DNA of 64,000 bases from Poindextera sp965277425 (GTDB lineage: Bacteria > Pseudomonadota > Alphaproteobacteria > Caulobacterales > Caulobacteraceae), in the NCBI GenBank assembly GCA_965277425.1, contig CBDICR010000006.1:496001-560000 (forward strand), written 5' to 3'. A program made the position numbers and the translations under genes. The notes under the pieces are model-generated. The model did not search any database. It was not told the origin of the DNA and saw only the letters and a program-made list of their open reading frames with translations. How positions within the stretch are numbered: position 1 is the first letter of the stretch; every line of letters begins with the position of its first letter. Of this stretch, positions 7,853 to 15,501 are shown one piece after another.

Positions 7853-9076
7853 ATGGCTGATTTTGGAGGCGTCGACCTGGACGCGTTCCGCACCGAAGCG
7901 CGCGAATGGCTCGAGGCGAATTTTCCGCCCGCGCTGAAGGGCAAGGGCGGAATGATGTACTTGGAAGGGCGCGAGGAGCTCAGCGGCGACGCCGCCGCTT
8001 GGAAGCAGCGCGTCGGCGACAAGGGCTGGGGCGTTCCCACCTGGCCAAAGGCCTATGGCGGCGGGGGCCTGGAGTCGTCGCAGGCGCGGGTGCTGCAGCA
8101 GGAGATGAACCGCATCGGGGCCTGGAACCCGATCGGCGGCATGGGCGTGATGATGTTCGGCCCGACCCTGCTCGAATACGGCAACGAAGAGCAGAAGAAA
8201 GAGCACATCCCGCAGATCGCCCATGGCGAGGTCGCCTGGTGCCAAGGTTTTTCCGAGCCCGGCGCCGGCTCCGACCTCGCCTCGCTGTCCACCAAGTGCG
8301 AGGACAAGGGCGACCACTATCTGGTCAACGGCTCGAAGATCTGGACCTCCGGCGGCCAGTGGGCCGACATGTGCTTCTGCCTGGTGCGCACCGACACCTC
8401 GAAAAAGCACGAGGGCATCAGCTTCCTCCTGATCGACATGAAGGCGCCCGGCGTCGAGGTTCGCCCGATCAAGCTGATCGCCGGCGCCTCGCCCTTCTGC
8501 GAGACCTTCTTCACCGACGTGCAGGTCCCGAAGGAGAACCTGGTCGGGCCGCTGAACGGCGGCTGGACCATCGCCAAGCGGCTGCTGCAGCATGAACGCA
8601 GCGGCCTGTCCGGCGGCGGCGGCGGGGGAGGCGGCGGCATGTTCGGCGTCTCGGGCTCCGTGCCCAACCTCGCCAAATCTTACGTCGGCGTCGACGACAA
8701 GGGTCGCATCGTCGATTCCGACCTGCGCAGCCGCATCGCCGCCCACGATATGGAACGGCGCGCCTTCCAGCTCACCGCCATGCGCACCATCGTGGAGTCC
8801 AGATCCAATCAGGGTCCGAGCGCGGCGACCTCGATCATGAAGAACGCCGGCACCAAGATCGGCCAGGATCAGGCCGAGCTCACCCTGGAGATCATGGGCG
8901 CCCAGGGTCTCGGCTGGGACGGCGACGGCTTCTCCAGCGACGAACTGGCCGCCGTGCGGGGCTGGCTCGGCGGCAAGGCCACCACCATTTTCGGCGGCAG
9001 TCACGAAGTTCAGAACAACATCATCTCAAAGCGGATTCTGGGCCTGCCCGATCCGGTCAACAGCACTGCAAAATAG
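7853..9076 (+). CDS. Acyl-CoA dehydrogenase, alpha-type paralogue 3
   Basis: 407 residues, third tandem copy. It keeps the CQGFSEPGAGSDLASL FAD-domain motif, a base candidate Glu248 in LLQHER, and Gly at the MCAD base position (IFGGSHEVQ). Directly after the base is a run of nine glycines (about residues 254-262) ending in MFGVSG, the longest low-complexity loop of the three. It is closer to paralogue 2 than to paralogue 1 in the C-terminal domain (GKATTIFGGS shared with copy 2). The start has GAGGAG upstream. The fourth, beta-type gene begins 12 bases downstream, suggesting co-transcription and perhaps a mixed complex. Confidence 0.9.
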   Translation: MADFGGVDLDAFRTEAREWLEANFPPALKGKGGMMYLEGREELSGDAAAWKQRVGDKGWGVPTWPKAYGGGGLESSQARVLQQEMNRIGAWNPIGGMGVMMFGPTLLEYGNEEQKKEHIPQIAHGEVAWCQGFSEPGAGSDLASLSTKCEDKGDHYLVNGSKIWTSGGQWADMCFCLVRTDTSKKHEGISFLLIDMKAPGVEVRPIKLIAGASPFCETFFTDVQVPKENLVGPLNGGWTIAKRLLQHERSGLSGGGGGGGGGMFGVSGSVPNLAKSYVGVDDKGRIVDSDLRSRIAAHDMERRAFQLTAMRTIVESRSNQGPSAATSIMKNAGTKIGQDQAELTLEIMGAQGLGWDGDGFSSDELAAVRGWLGGKATTIFGGSHEVQNNIISKRILGLPDPVNSTAK

Positions 9077-9088
9077 GGAAGATTCAAA

Positions 9089-10225
9089 ATGGCCGTTTTG
9101 ACTGAAGAACAGAGCATGCTGCGCGATGCGGCGCGCACCTGGACGCAAGAAAAGTCGCCCGTCACCGCCTTCCGCAAGATGCGCGATTCCGGCGCCCCGC
9201 TTGGCTACGATCCCGCCGCCTTCGCCGAGATGGCCGAGATGGGCTGGACCGGCGTCATCATCCCCGAAGAATACGGCGGATCGGACTTCGGCTACCTCAG
9301 CCTGGGCCTGATCCTGGAAGAGACCGGCCGTACCCTGACCGCCTCTCCGCTGCTCTCCTCGGCTCTGGCCGCGGCCTCCGCCATCATCCTGGGCGGCACG
9401 GAGGCGCAAAAAGGCGCCTACTTGCCGAAGATCGCCGGCGGTGAGCTGGTCGCGACCCTGGCCATCGACGAAGGCCCGCACCACAATCCGGAAAAGGTCG
9501 CTCTGGCGGCCAAAAAGGGCGCCGCCGGCTATACGCTGAGCGGAACCAAAAGCTTCGTGCTCGAAGGCATGGCCGCCGGCCTCTACGTGGTCTCGGCCCG
9601 CAGCGCCGGCAAGCCGGGCGACAAGGACGGCATCACCCTCTTCCTCGTCCCCGCCGACGCCAAGGGCGTCAGCCGCAAGGCGCTGAAGCTCGCCGACAGC
9701 CGCGGCGCGGCCAATGTCAGCTTTGAGAACGTCGAGGTCGGCGCCGACGCCGTGCTCGGCGAGGCCGACAAAGGCGGCGAGCTGCTCGAAAAGGTCCTCG
9801 ACCGCGCCCGCGCGGGCCTCGCCGCCGAAATGCTCGGCGCCGCGACCCAGGCCTTCGAGACCACGCTCGACTACCTGAAGACCCGCGTGCAGTTCGGCCA
9901 GGTGATCGGCGCTTTCCAGGCGCTGCAGCACCGCGCCGCCAAGATGTTCACCGATCTGGAACTGGCCCGCTCCTGCGTCGAGGCGGCGCTGACCGCCATC
10001 GACAATAACGCGCCCGACACCGCCGAGCTCGTCTCGCTGGCCAAGGCCAAGATGGGCGACACGCTGCACCTGGTCTCCAACGAGATGGTCCAGATGCACG
10101 GCGGCATCGGCATGACCGACGCCCACGACGCCGGCCTCTACCTGAAGCGCGCCCGCGCCGCCGAAGCCTCTTACGGCGGCCAGTCCTACCACCGCGACCG
10201 CTACGCGCGGCTGAACGGCTACTAG
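9089..10225 (+). CDS. Acyl-CoA dehydrogenase, beta-type subunit without an obvious catalytic base
   Basis: 378 residues, an acyl-CoA dehydrogenase fold distinct from the three upstream copies. The N-terminus (LTEEQSMLRDAARTW), a degenerate middle domain (ATLAIDEG in place of the EPGAGSD motif) and the C-terminal QMHGGIGMTDAHDAGLYLKR are typical of the smaller partner in heteromeric acyl-CoA dehydrogenases such as those of steroid side-chain degradation. The helix that should carry the alternative base reads LDRARAGL with no Glu, and the C-terminal base position is also absent (AAEASYGGQ). I infer it pairs with one or more of the upstream alpha-type proteins and contributes FAD contacts. It ends the operon, and a strong hairpin follows. 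Confidence 0.87.
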   Translation: MAVLTEEQSMLRDAARTWTQEKSPVTAFRKMRDSGAPLGYDPAAFAEMAEMGWTGVIIPEEYGGSDFGYLSLGLILEETGRTLTASPLLSSALAAASAIILGGTEAQKGAYLPKIAGGELVATLAIDEGPHHNPEKVALAAKKGAAGYTLSGTKSFVLEGMAAGLYVVSARSAGKPGDKDGITLFLVPADAKGVSRKALKLADSRGAANVSFENVEVGADAVLGEADKGGELLEKVLDRARAGLAAEMLGAATQAFETTLDYLKTRVQFGQVIGAFQALQHRAAKMFTDLELARSCVEAALTAIDNNAPDTAELVSLAKAKMGDTLHLVSNEMVQMHGGIGMTDAHDAGLYLKRARAAEASYGGQSYHRDRYARLNGY

Positions 10226-10231
10226 ACGCGT

Positions 10232-10269
10232 CCTGGTCCGCGGCGGCGACGTCGTTGGCGCGGACCAGG
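10232..10269 (+). terminator. Perfect 11-bp hairpin after the acyl-CoA dehydrogenase run
   Basis: CCTGGTCCGCG (10232-10242) and CGCGGACCAGG (10259-10269) are perfect inverted repeats around a 16-base loop, beginning seven bases after the last stop codon. There is no T-tract downstream, so it may be a factor-assisted terminator or an mRNA 3'-end stabiliser rather than a classical intrinsic terminator. Confidence 0.55.
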
Positions 10270-10331
10270 CGCTAAAGGGTGGAGACGGCCGGGGCGGCGA
10301 CGTCAGCGAGCCGATCGTCCCATGCGTCCGC

Positions 10332-10604
10332 TCATGCGTTTAGCCAGGCTACGGACGCCCGTGCGGCTTCAAGGGCGCTCTGGGCCGAGGCGAAGGACAG
10401 GCCGGAAAAATAGCGAACCGGCGTCCAGGCCCCGCAGTCCTCGATGTCGCGCCGGAATTCCTCGAAGCCGAAACTCGCATCGGGCCGCCTGAACAGATCG
10501 ACACAGCGATTGTGGTCGTCGTTTTCGAGGCTTTGGACGACAATCCAAGCCCGGTCGATTCGCCCGTGCATGCGATGGACCCGGCTTGACCCCGGCGCGC
10601 TCAT
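10332..10604 (-). CDS. 90-residue protein of unknown function coupled to a methyltransferase
   Basis: A small acidic-to-neutral protein whose ATG overlaps the methyltransferase stop codon (ATGA at 10601-10604), a strong sign of translational coupling. I do not recognise a family. It has a mixed alpha/beta look: a strand-like RAWIVVQSLE, a charged middle with DLFRRPDASFGFEEFRRD, and a C-terminal amphipathic helix (SAQSALEAARASVAWL). No signal peptide or membrane segment is seen. The tight link suggests it acts with, or on, the methyltransferase. Alternatively it is just an operon passenger. Confidence 0.6.
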   Translation of the reverse strand: MSAPGSSRVHRMHGRIDRAWIVVQSLENDDHNRCVDLFRRPDASFGFEEFRRDIEDCGAWTPVRYFSGLSFASAQSALEAARASVAWLNA

Positions 10605-11383
10605 TGCGCGCCTAGGCGGACGGGCTTCTCCGCCACGGCCAGAGCGACATCCAGGTTGAAGCTGCCGTCCGCATCGATGGCGAAGTGGCTGCGGACGCCG
10701 TCCGAGACCGCCGCTTGCAAGGCTCGGATCGCTTCGACCTGGATCGGGGGCGTGCGCATGCGCTCGGTCCAGACGGCGAACTCGAGCCGCACAGAAAAGC
10801 TGGAAACGGCGCCCAGCTTCAGCCCGGCCCGCGTCAAGGCCTGGTCCCATTCGGCGCGTGAGTAGTCTCGCACGTGAGAGGGGTCTCGAAGGATCTCGAT
10901 GGCCTGCAAGACGGTGTCGAACAGCGGCGTTCCGGGCGAGACGGCGTCGACAAAACCCGCCACGCCGCCGGGCCGCAGGACGCGTCTCGCCTCGCGCAGC
11001 CCCGCGTCCAGGTCGCCCCAGTGATGCGCGCTGAAACGGCTAAGGACGTAATCGAAGCTGTCGTCCTGAAACGGCAGGCGCTCGGCCAGGCCTTGCTGGG
11101 TGACGATATTGACCAGGCCTCGCTCGGCCGCCGCCTGCGCCACGACGCTCAACATCTGTGGAGACAGATCGCAGGCGACGACTTCGCCAACGTAAGGCGC
11201 AGCGGCGAAACTGACATGACCGGCGCCGCAGCCCAGGTCCAGAACGCGCGCACCGCCGGCGCCCCTGACCAGATCGGCCAAGGCGGCCAGATCGGCGCCT
11301 TCGGCGTGGACGGAACTGGTCAGATAGGCGCTCGCACGCGCGCCGAACTGGCGATCCACGACGGCGTCATGTTGGCTGGACAT
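10601..11383 (-). CDS. Class I SAM-dependent methyltransferase (UbiE/Methyltransf_11 type)
   Basis: 260 residues with the Rossmann-like methyltransferase core: motif I VLDLGCGAGHVSF (SAM binding), an acidic motif II region (VVACDLSPQML), and the motif IV/post-IV segments DSFDYVLSRFSAHHW and REARRVLRPGGV. These are typical of small-molecule O-, N- or C-methyltransferases of the UbiE-like group. The C-terminal part (about 190-260) is the variable substrate cap. It is divergently transcribed from an XRE/MmyB regulator about 90 bases away, which may control it, and is coupled to the 90-residue gene downstream. The substrate is unknown. Confidence 0.85.
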   Translation of the reverse strand: MSSQHDAVVDRQFGARASAYLTSSVHAEGADLAALADLVRGAGGARVLDLGCGAGHVSFAAAPYVGEVVACDLSPQMLSVVAQAAAERGLVNIVTQQGLAERLPFQDDSFDYVLSRFSAHHWGDLDAGLREARRVLRPGGVAGFVDAVSPGTPLFDTVLQAIEILRDPSHVRDYSRAEWDQALTRAGLKLGAVSSFSVRLEFAVWTERMRTPPIQVEAIRALQAAVSDGVRSHFAIDADGSFNLDVALAVAEKPVRLGAQ

Positions 11384-11475
11384 CGCTCACTCCTCATTCG
11401 CACCAATGAGAACAGGTCCTAGCCTTAAGCAGATACCCGTTTAAGATGGGAGATTATGCTGGTATATCTTCCACC

Positions 11476-12264
11476 ATGCTGGAGATAGCGAGCCAGGAAC
11501 AGCGGCAGGAACTCGGGCAATTCATCCGCGCCCAGCGGGAAAGCCTGGCGCCGGCCGACGCGGGCCTGGGCGCGGGCTCGCGTCGCCGGACGCCTGGCCT
11601 TCGCCGCGAGGAGGTGGCGCAGCTCTGCGGATTGAGCACGACCTGGTACACCTGGATCGAGCAGGGCCGCGATGTCTCGGCGTCGCCGACGGCGCTTGCG
11701 CGGCTGGCCGTCGCGCTGCACATGACGCGCACCGAACGCGCCTATCTGTTCGAACTCGCCGGCCGACGAGATCCGCACCACGAAGAGACGATCGATGAAC
11801 TGGCGCCCGCCGCCGCGGCCAGCGTCCGGATGATCGATTGCCCAGCCTACATCCTGGATCGCAACTGGGACGCACGGGTTTGGAACGCGAAGGCCGAGCG
11901 CCTGTTCACCGGCTGGCTGGATCGGGACGGGTCGCGCAACCTGCTCAGCTTCATCTTCCTCAATCCCGCAGCCAAGGCCCTGATCGTCGACTGGGAAGAG
12001 CGGGCTCGCCGCATCACCGCTGAATTCCGCGCCGCCAGCAGCGCGCGCCTCAACGCCCCATCGCTGCGAACGCGCATCGATGAGCTTCGTCATCGAAGCA
12101 AGGATTTCGCCGGCTTCTGGGATGCCCATGCCGTGCTTGGCCGCGAAGGCGGCGAGCGGAGGTTCAATCACCCTACGAACGGACAGCGGCTCTACGAGCA
12201 GGTCACATTCAATCTGGCCGGCCACGTCGATTTTCGGCTGACCATGCTGATCGAAACCGGCTGA
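11476..12264 (+). CDS. XRE-family regulator with MmyB-like ligand-binding domain
   Basis: About 262 residues. The N-terminal helix-turn-helix spans roughly residues 10-70, with the typical RRTPGLRREEVAQLCGLSTTWYTWIEQG segment. The remainder is an MmyB-like domain (DRNWDARVWNAKAERLF; NLLSFIFLNP; DFAGFWDAHAV), a PAS-like fold that binds hydrophobic ligands in characterised relatives. ATG 11476 is used; ATG 11446 adds ten residues and is possible. These proteins often regulate a divergent oxidoreductase or methyltransferase gene. The shared upstream region of about 90 bases with the methyltransferase gene supports that here, but no operator was proven. Confidence 0.85.
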   Translation: MLEIASQEQRQELGQFIRAQRESLAPADAGLGAGSRRRTPGLRREEVAQLCGLSTTWYTWIEQGRDVSASPTALARLAVALHMTRTERAYLFELAGRRDPHHEETIDELAPAAAASVRMIDCPAYILDRNWDARVWNAKAERLFTGWLDRDGSRNLLSFIFLNPAAKALIVDWEERARRITAEFRAASSARLNAPSLRTRIDELRHRSKDFAGFWDAHAVLGREGGERRFNHPTNGQRLYEQVTFNLAGHVDFRLTMLIETG

Positions 12265-12378
12265 CCGACCTCCGGATGGTCTCGGCCGTCGGCATCGCTC
12301 GCCGAACCGGACGCCCGCCCTTCCCTCGGAACCTGCATGGCGGTAGGTCGTTGCCTCGGCGAGGGTCGGAGGACTTCC

Positions 12379-13485
12379 ATGACGTCTAGGCGCAGCCCCC
12401 TGAAGTTGAAGGCTCTCGATCGGCAGGTGATCGTGATCACCGGCGCCACCTCCGGCATCGGGCTTTCCACCGCCCGCGCCGCCGCCGCGCGCGGCGCCAG
12501 CCTGATGCTGGCGGCCCGCAACGAGGAGGCGCTGAAGAGCGTCTGTGACGACCTGGCGAGCAAGGGCGCCAAGACCGCCTATGTCGTCGCCGATGTCGGC
12601 GTCGAGACCGAGGTGCGGGCCATCGCCTCGGCCGCCATCGCCCGGTTCGGCGGCTTCGACACCTGGGTCAACGATGCCGGCGTCTCCATCTTCGGCGAGA
12701 TCGTCAAGACCTCGCTGGAAGACCAGCGCCGCCTGTTCGAGACCAACTATTGGGGTCTGGTCTACGGATCGCTGATCGCGGTCGAGCATTTTCGCGACCG
12801 GCCTGGCGGCGGCGCCCTGATCAATCTCGGCTCGGTGCTTGGCGATCTGGCCATCCCCATGCAAGGGGCCTATTCGGCCTCAAAACACGCGGTGAAGGGC
12901 TTCACCAATGCGTTGCGCATGGAGCTGATGCGCGATGGCGCGCCGGTTTCGGTGACCCTGATCCGGCCGTCGGCCATCGATACGCCGTACAAGGACCACG
13001 CCCGCAACCTGACCGGCGCGCCGGTGAGGAACCCCTCGCCCGTCTATGCCGCGCCCCTGGTGGCCCAGGCGATCCTCTATGCCGCCGAGCACCGGACGCG
13101 AGAGCTTTCGGTCGGCGCCAGCGGCCCGGTCCTGGCCGCGCTGGGCGCTCTGGCGCCGCTGCTGGCCGAACCCATTCTGGCCTGGGCGGCGCCGATGCTG
13201 CAGCGGGACGCGGAGGGCCGGCGCGGCGCGCGCAACGACAACCTGCACCAGGCCGGCCAGGATCTGCGCGAGCGCGCCTATTACAAGGGCGTGCGGGAAT
13301 CGAGCCTCTATTCCGCCGCTCAGATGCGGCCCAAGGCGAGCCTGGCGCTGGCCGTGCTGGCGGGGCTGGCGGCCGGCGCGGCCTTTTTCGGCGGCCGCAG
13401 GCTGGGCCGCGCATTCGAGGCGCCGCCGGCGGACCTCGAACCGACCGTCCGCCCCAGCCTGGCGGCGCGGCTGGGGCTGGGTTGA
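12379..13485 (+). CDS. Short-chain dehydrogenase/reductase with C-terminal membrane segment
   Basis: 368 residues. The SDR domain (about 10-260) has the nucleotide motif TGATSGIG, the structural NDAG and the catalytic YSASK with an upstream Ser. It is an SDR with an unusually long C-terminus: an 'RRGARNDNLHQAGQDL' type linker and then a hydrophobic segment (LALAVLAGLAAGAAFFGGRRLG) followed by a short cytosolic tail, so it is probably membrane-anchored. The start at 12379 has GGAGG at ideal spacing; the longer frame from 12337 lacks a site. The next SDR follows after 36 bases. The substrate is unknown. Confidence 0.85.
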   Translation: MTSRRSPLKLKALDRQVIVITGATSGIGLSTARAAAARGASLMLAARNEEALKSVCDDLASKGAKTAYVVADVGVETEVRAIASAAIARFGGFDTWVNDAGVSIFGEIVKTSLEDQRRLFETNYWGLVYGSLIAVEHFRDRPGGGALINLGSVLGDLAIPMQGAYSASKHAVKGFTNALRMELMRDGAPVSVTLIRPSAIDTPYKDHARNLTGAPVRNPSPVYAAPLVAQAILYAAEHRTRELSVGASGPVLAALGALAPLLAEPILAWAAPMLQRDAEGRRGARNDNLHQAGQDLRERAYYKGVRESSLYSAAQMRPKASLALAVLAGLAAGAAFFGGRRLGRAFEAPPADLEPTVRPSLAARLGLG

Positions 13486-13521
13486 GGCGCACCGCCTCGC
13501 AACAAAAACGGATACAATGCG

Positions 13522-14316
13522 ATGGGACGGCTTCAGGACAGGGTTGCGCTGGTTACGGGCGCGGCGAGCGGCATCGGGCGGGCGAGCGCCAAGCTGTTCG
13601 CCAGCGAAGGCGCCAAGCTGCTCGTTTTCGACCGCGCCCCGGCCGTCGAGGAGACGGCCGAGGCCATTCGCCAGGCCGGCGGCGAGGCGGTCTCGCTGAC
13701 CGGCGACGCGGGCGCCGAGGCGGATGTGGCCAAGGCCGTGCAGATCGCGCTGGAGCGGTTTGGCGGCCTGGACGTCTGCTACGCCAACGCCGGGGTGGCG
13801 ACGATGAGCCTCGACCCGCCGCTGGAGCAGACCGGCGAGCAATGGCTGGCCCTCCTGCGCATCAACCTGGTCGGCCCCTTCCTGGCCATCAAGCACGCGT
13901 CCAAGCCGATGCGGGAGGCGGGAAAGGGCTCGATCATCTGCACCGCCTCGGTCGCCGGCCTGCGCTCGGGCGCGGGCGGCCCGGCCTACAGCGCCTCCAA
14001 GGCCGGGGTGATCAACCTGGTTCAGACCTCCGCCCAGCTGCTCTCCGGCGCCGGCGTCCGCGTCAACGCCATCTGCCCGGGACTGATCGAGACCGGCATG
14101 ACCCGGCCCATCTTCGAGCGGGCGCGAGAACGAGGCGTCGAGGACCGCATCGGCCAGCTCAATCCGCTCAAGCGCGCCGGGGTCCCCGAGGAGATCGCGG
14201 CCGCCGCCCTGTTCCTGGCCTCAGACGACGCCTCCTATGTCAACGGTCAGGCGATCGTGGTCGATGGGGGCCTGTCAAGTTCGCATCCGGTGGTCATTTC
14301 GCGCCGAAGCGACTGA
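13522..14316 (+). CDS. Classical SDR-family oxidoreductase
   Basis: 264 residues, the usual length for a classical SDR. It shows TGAASGIG (cofactor loop), an Asp-containing beta2 end (LLVFDRAP) that favours NAD(H), an ANAG motif, catalytic Ser in CTASVAGL, and Tyr-Lys in YSASKAG. The C-terminus has the common ASDDASYVNGQAIVVDGG signature. It probably oxidises or reduces a secondary alcohol or keto group in a cytosolic pathway. It follows the first SDR closely and may share its transcript. It is separate from the glycosyltransferase gene that starts about 90 bases later. Confidence 0.87.
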   Translation: MGRLQDRVALVTGAASGIGRASAKLFASEGAKLLVFDRAPAVEETAEAIRQAGGEAVSLTGDAGAEADVAKAVQIALERFGGLDVCYANAGVATMSLDPPLEQTGEQWLALLRINLVGPFLAIKHASKPMREAGKGSIICTASVAGLRSGAGGPAYSASKAGVINLVQTSAQLLSGAGVRVNAICPGLIETGMTRPIFERARERGVEDRIGQLNPLKRAGVPEEIAAAALFLASDDASYVNGQAIVVDGGLSSSHPVVISRRSD

Positions 14317-14406
14317 TTCAGGTCGGTTTGACGGAACCAATCGACGTTCCAGACCTTCGCCATGCATCGGGGACGTCGGTTCGCGCCCAAATTTGTGAGG
14401 CCAAGC

Positions 14407-15492
14407 ATGAAGATCGCCCAGATCGCACCGCTGTATGAGGCAGTGCCCCCCAAGCTCTATGGCGGCACCGAACGCGTCGTGGCGCACCTGTGCGACGCCC
14501 TGGTCGATCAGGGTCACGAGACGGTGCTGTTCTCCAGCGCCGACGCCTGCACCCGCGCCGAGCTGGCGCCGGTGCGCGACCAGGCCATTCGGCTGGACCC
14601 CGCGCCGCTGAAATCCGACCTGGCCGCTCACCTGACCATGCTGTCGGAAGTGCGCCGCCGCGCACACGAATTCGACGTGCTGCACTTCCACGTCGACATG
14701 ATCCATTTTCCCTTTTTCGAGACCATCGCCGGCCGCACCCTGACCACCTTGCACGGCCGCCTGGACATGAAGGATCTGGCCGGGGTCTACAGCCGCTGGA
14801 TGCAATATCCGCTGGTCTCCATCTCCGACGACCAGCGGCGCTATCTGCCCGAGGCGAACTGGGCCGGCACGGTGTATCACGGCATGGATCCGGACCTTTA
14901 CCGGTTCAACCCGCGTTCGGACGGCTATCTCGCCTTCCTTGGACGCATCTCGCCGGAAAAACGGCCAGATCGCGCCATCGCCATCGCCAAGCGGCTTGGC
15001 CGGCGGCTGAAGATCGCCGCCAAGGTCGATGCGGCCGACGCCAACTATTTCCGCAACGAGATCGAGCCGCTGCTCGACCATCCGCTGATCGAGTTCATCG
15101 GCGAGATCGGCGACCACCAGAAGTCGGCCTTCCTCGGCGGCGCCGACGCCTTGCTGTTTCCGATCGACTGGCCGGAGCCCTTCGGCCTGGTGATGATCGA
15201 AGCCATGGCCTGTGGCACGCCGGTGATCGCCTGGGGCTGCGGCTCGACGTCCGAGGTGGTCGAGAACGGCCTGACCGGCTTCATCGTCAACTCCGACGCC
15301 GAAGCCGACCAGGCGGTCTGGCGCGCCAAGGGCTTGGATCGCGCCGCCGTGCGCCGCCGCTTCGACCAGCGGTTCTCGTCCGCCGTCATGGCCAGCCATT
15401 ACGTCAATCTCTACCGGGGGCTGGCGGTCTCGCACCCCCAGGCGGAACCGGCGGCGAAAAGGCTTGACCCGGAGCTGATGAGAATCGCCTAA
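14407..15492 (+). CDS. Glycosyltransferase family 4
   Basis: 361 residues with a GT-B fold. The N-domain starts MKIAQIAPLYEAVPPKLYGG with the glycine-rich GGTERVV acceptor loop. The C-domain has LGRISPEKRPDRAI and the E-x7-E element in EPFGLVMIEAMACGTPVIA that binds the nucleotide-sugar in GT4 enzymes. It likely adds a hexose from a nucleotide-sugar donor to an unknown acceptor in the cytosol. GAGG precedes ATG 14407; an upstream in-frame start at 14362 is not needed. The debranching-type glucosidase begins only 9 bases downstream, so the two form a transcript and probably one pathway. Confidence 0.87.
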   Translation: MKIAQIAPLYEAVPPKLYGGTERVVAHLCDALVDQGHETVLFSSADACTRAELAPVRDQAIRLDPAPLKSDLAAHLTMLSEVRRRAHEFDVLHFHVDMIHFPFFETIAGRTLTTLHGRLDMKDLAGVYSRWMQYPLVSISDDQRRYLPEANWAGTVYHGMDPDLYRFNPRSDGYLAFLGRISPEKRPDRAIAIAKRLGRRLKIAAKVDAADANYFRNEIEPLLDHPLIEFIGEIGDHQKSAFLGGADALLFPIDWPEPFGLVMIEAMACGTPVIAWGCGSTSEVVENGLTGFIVNSDAEADQAVWRAKGLDRAAVRRRFDQRFSSAVMASHYVNLYRGLAVSHPQAEPAAKRLDPELMRIA

Positions 15493-15501
15493 ACCCGGCC
15501 C

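Noticed and set aside
12750..14438. Plus-strand open frame of about 560 codons overlapping both SDR genes
   Set aside because: The SDR motifs lie in other frames, and this frame is Arg/Gly-rich without features.
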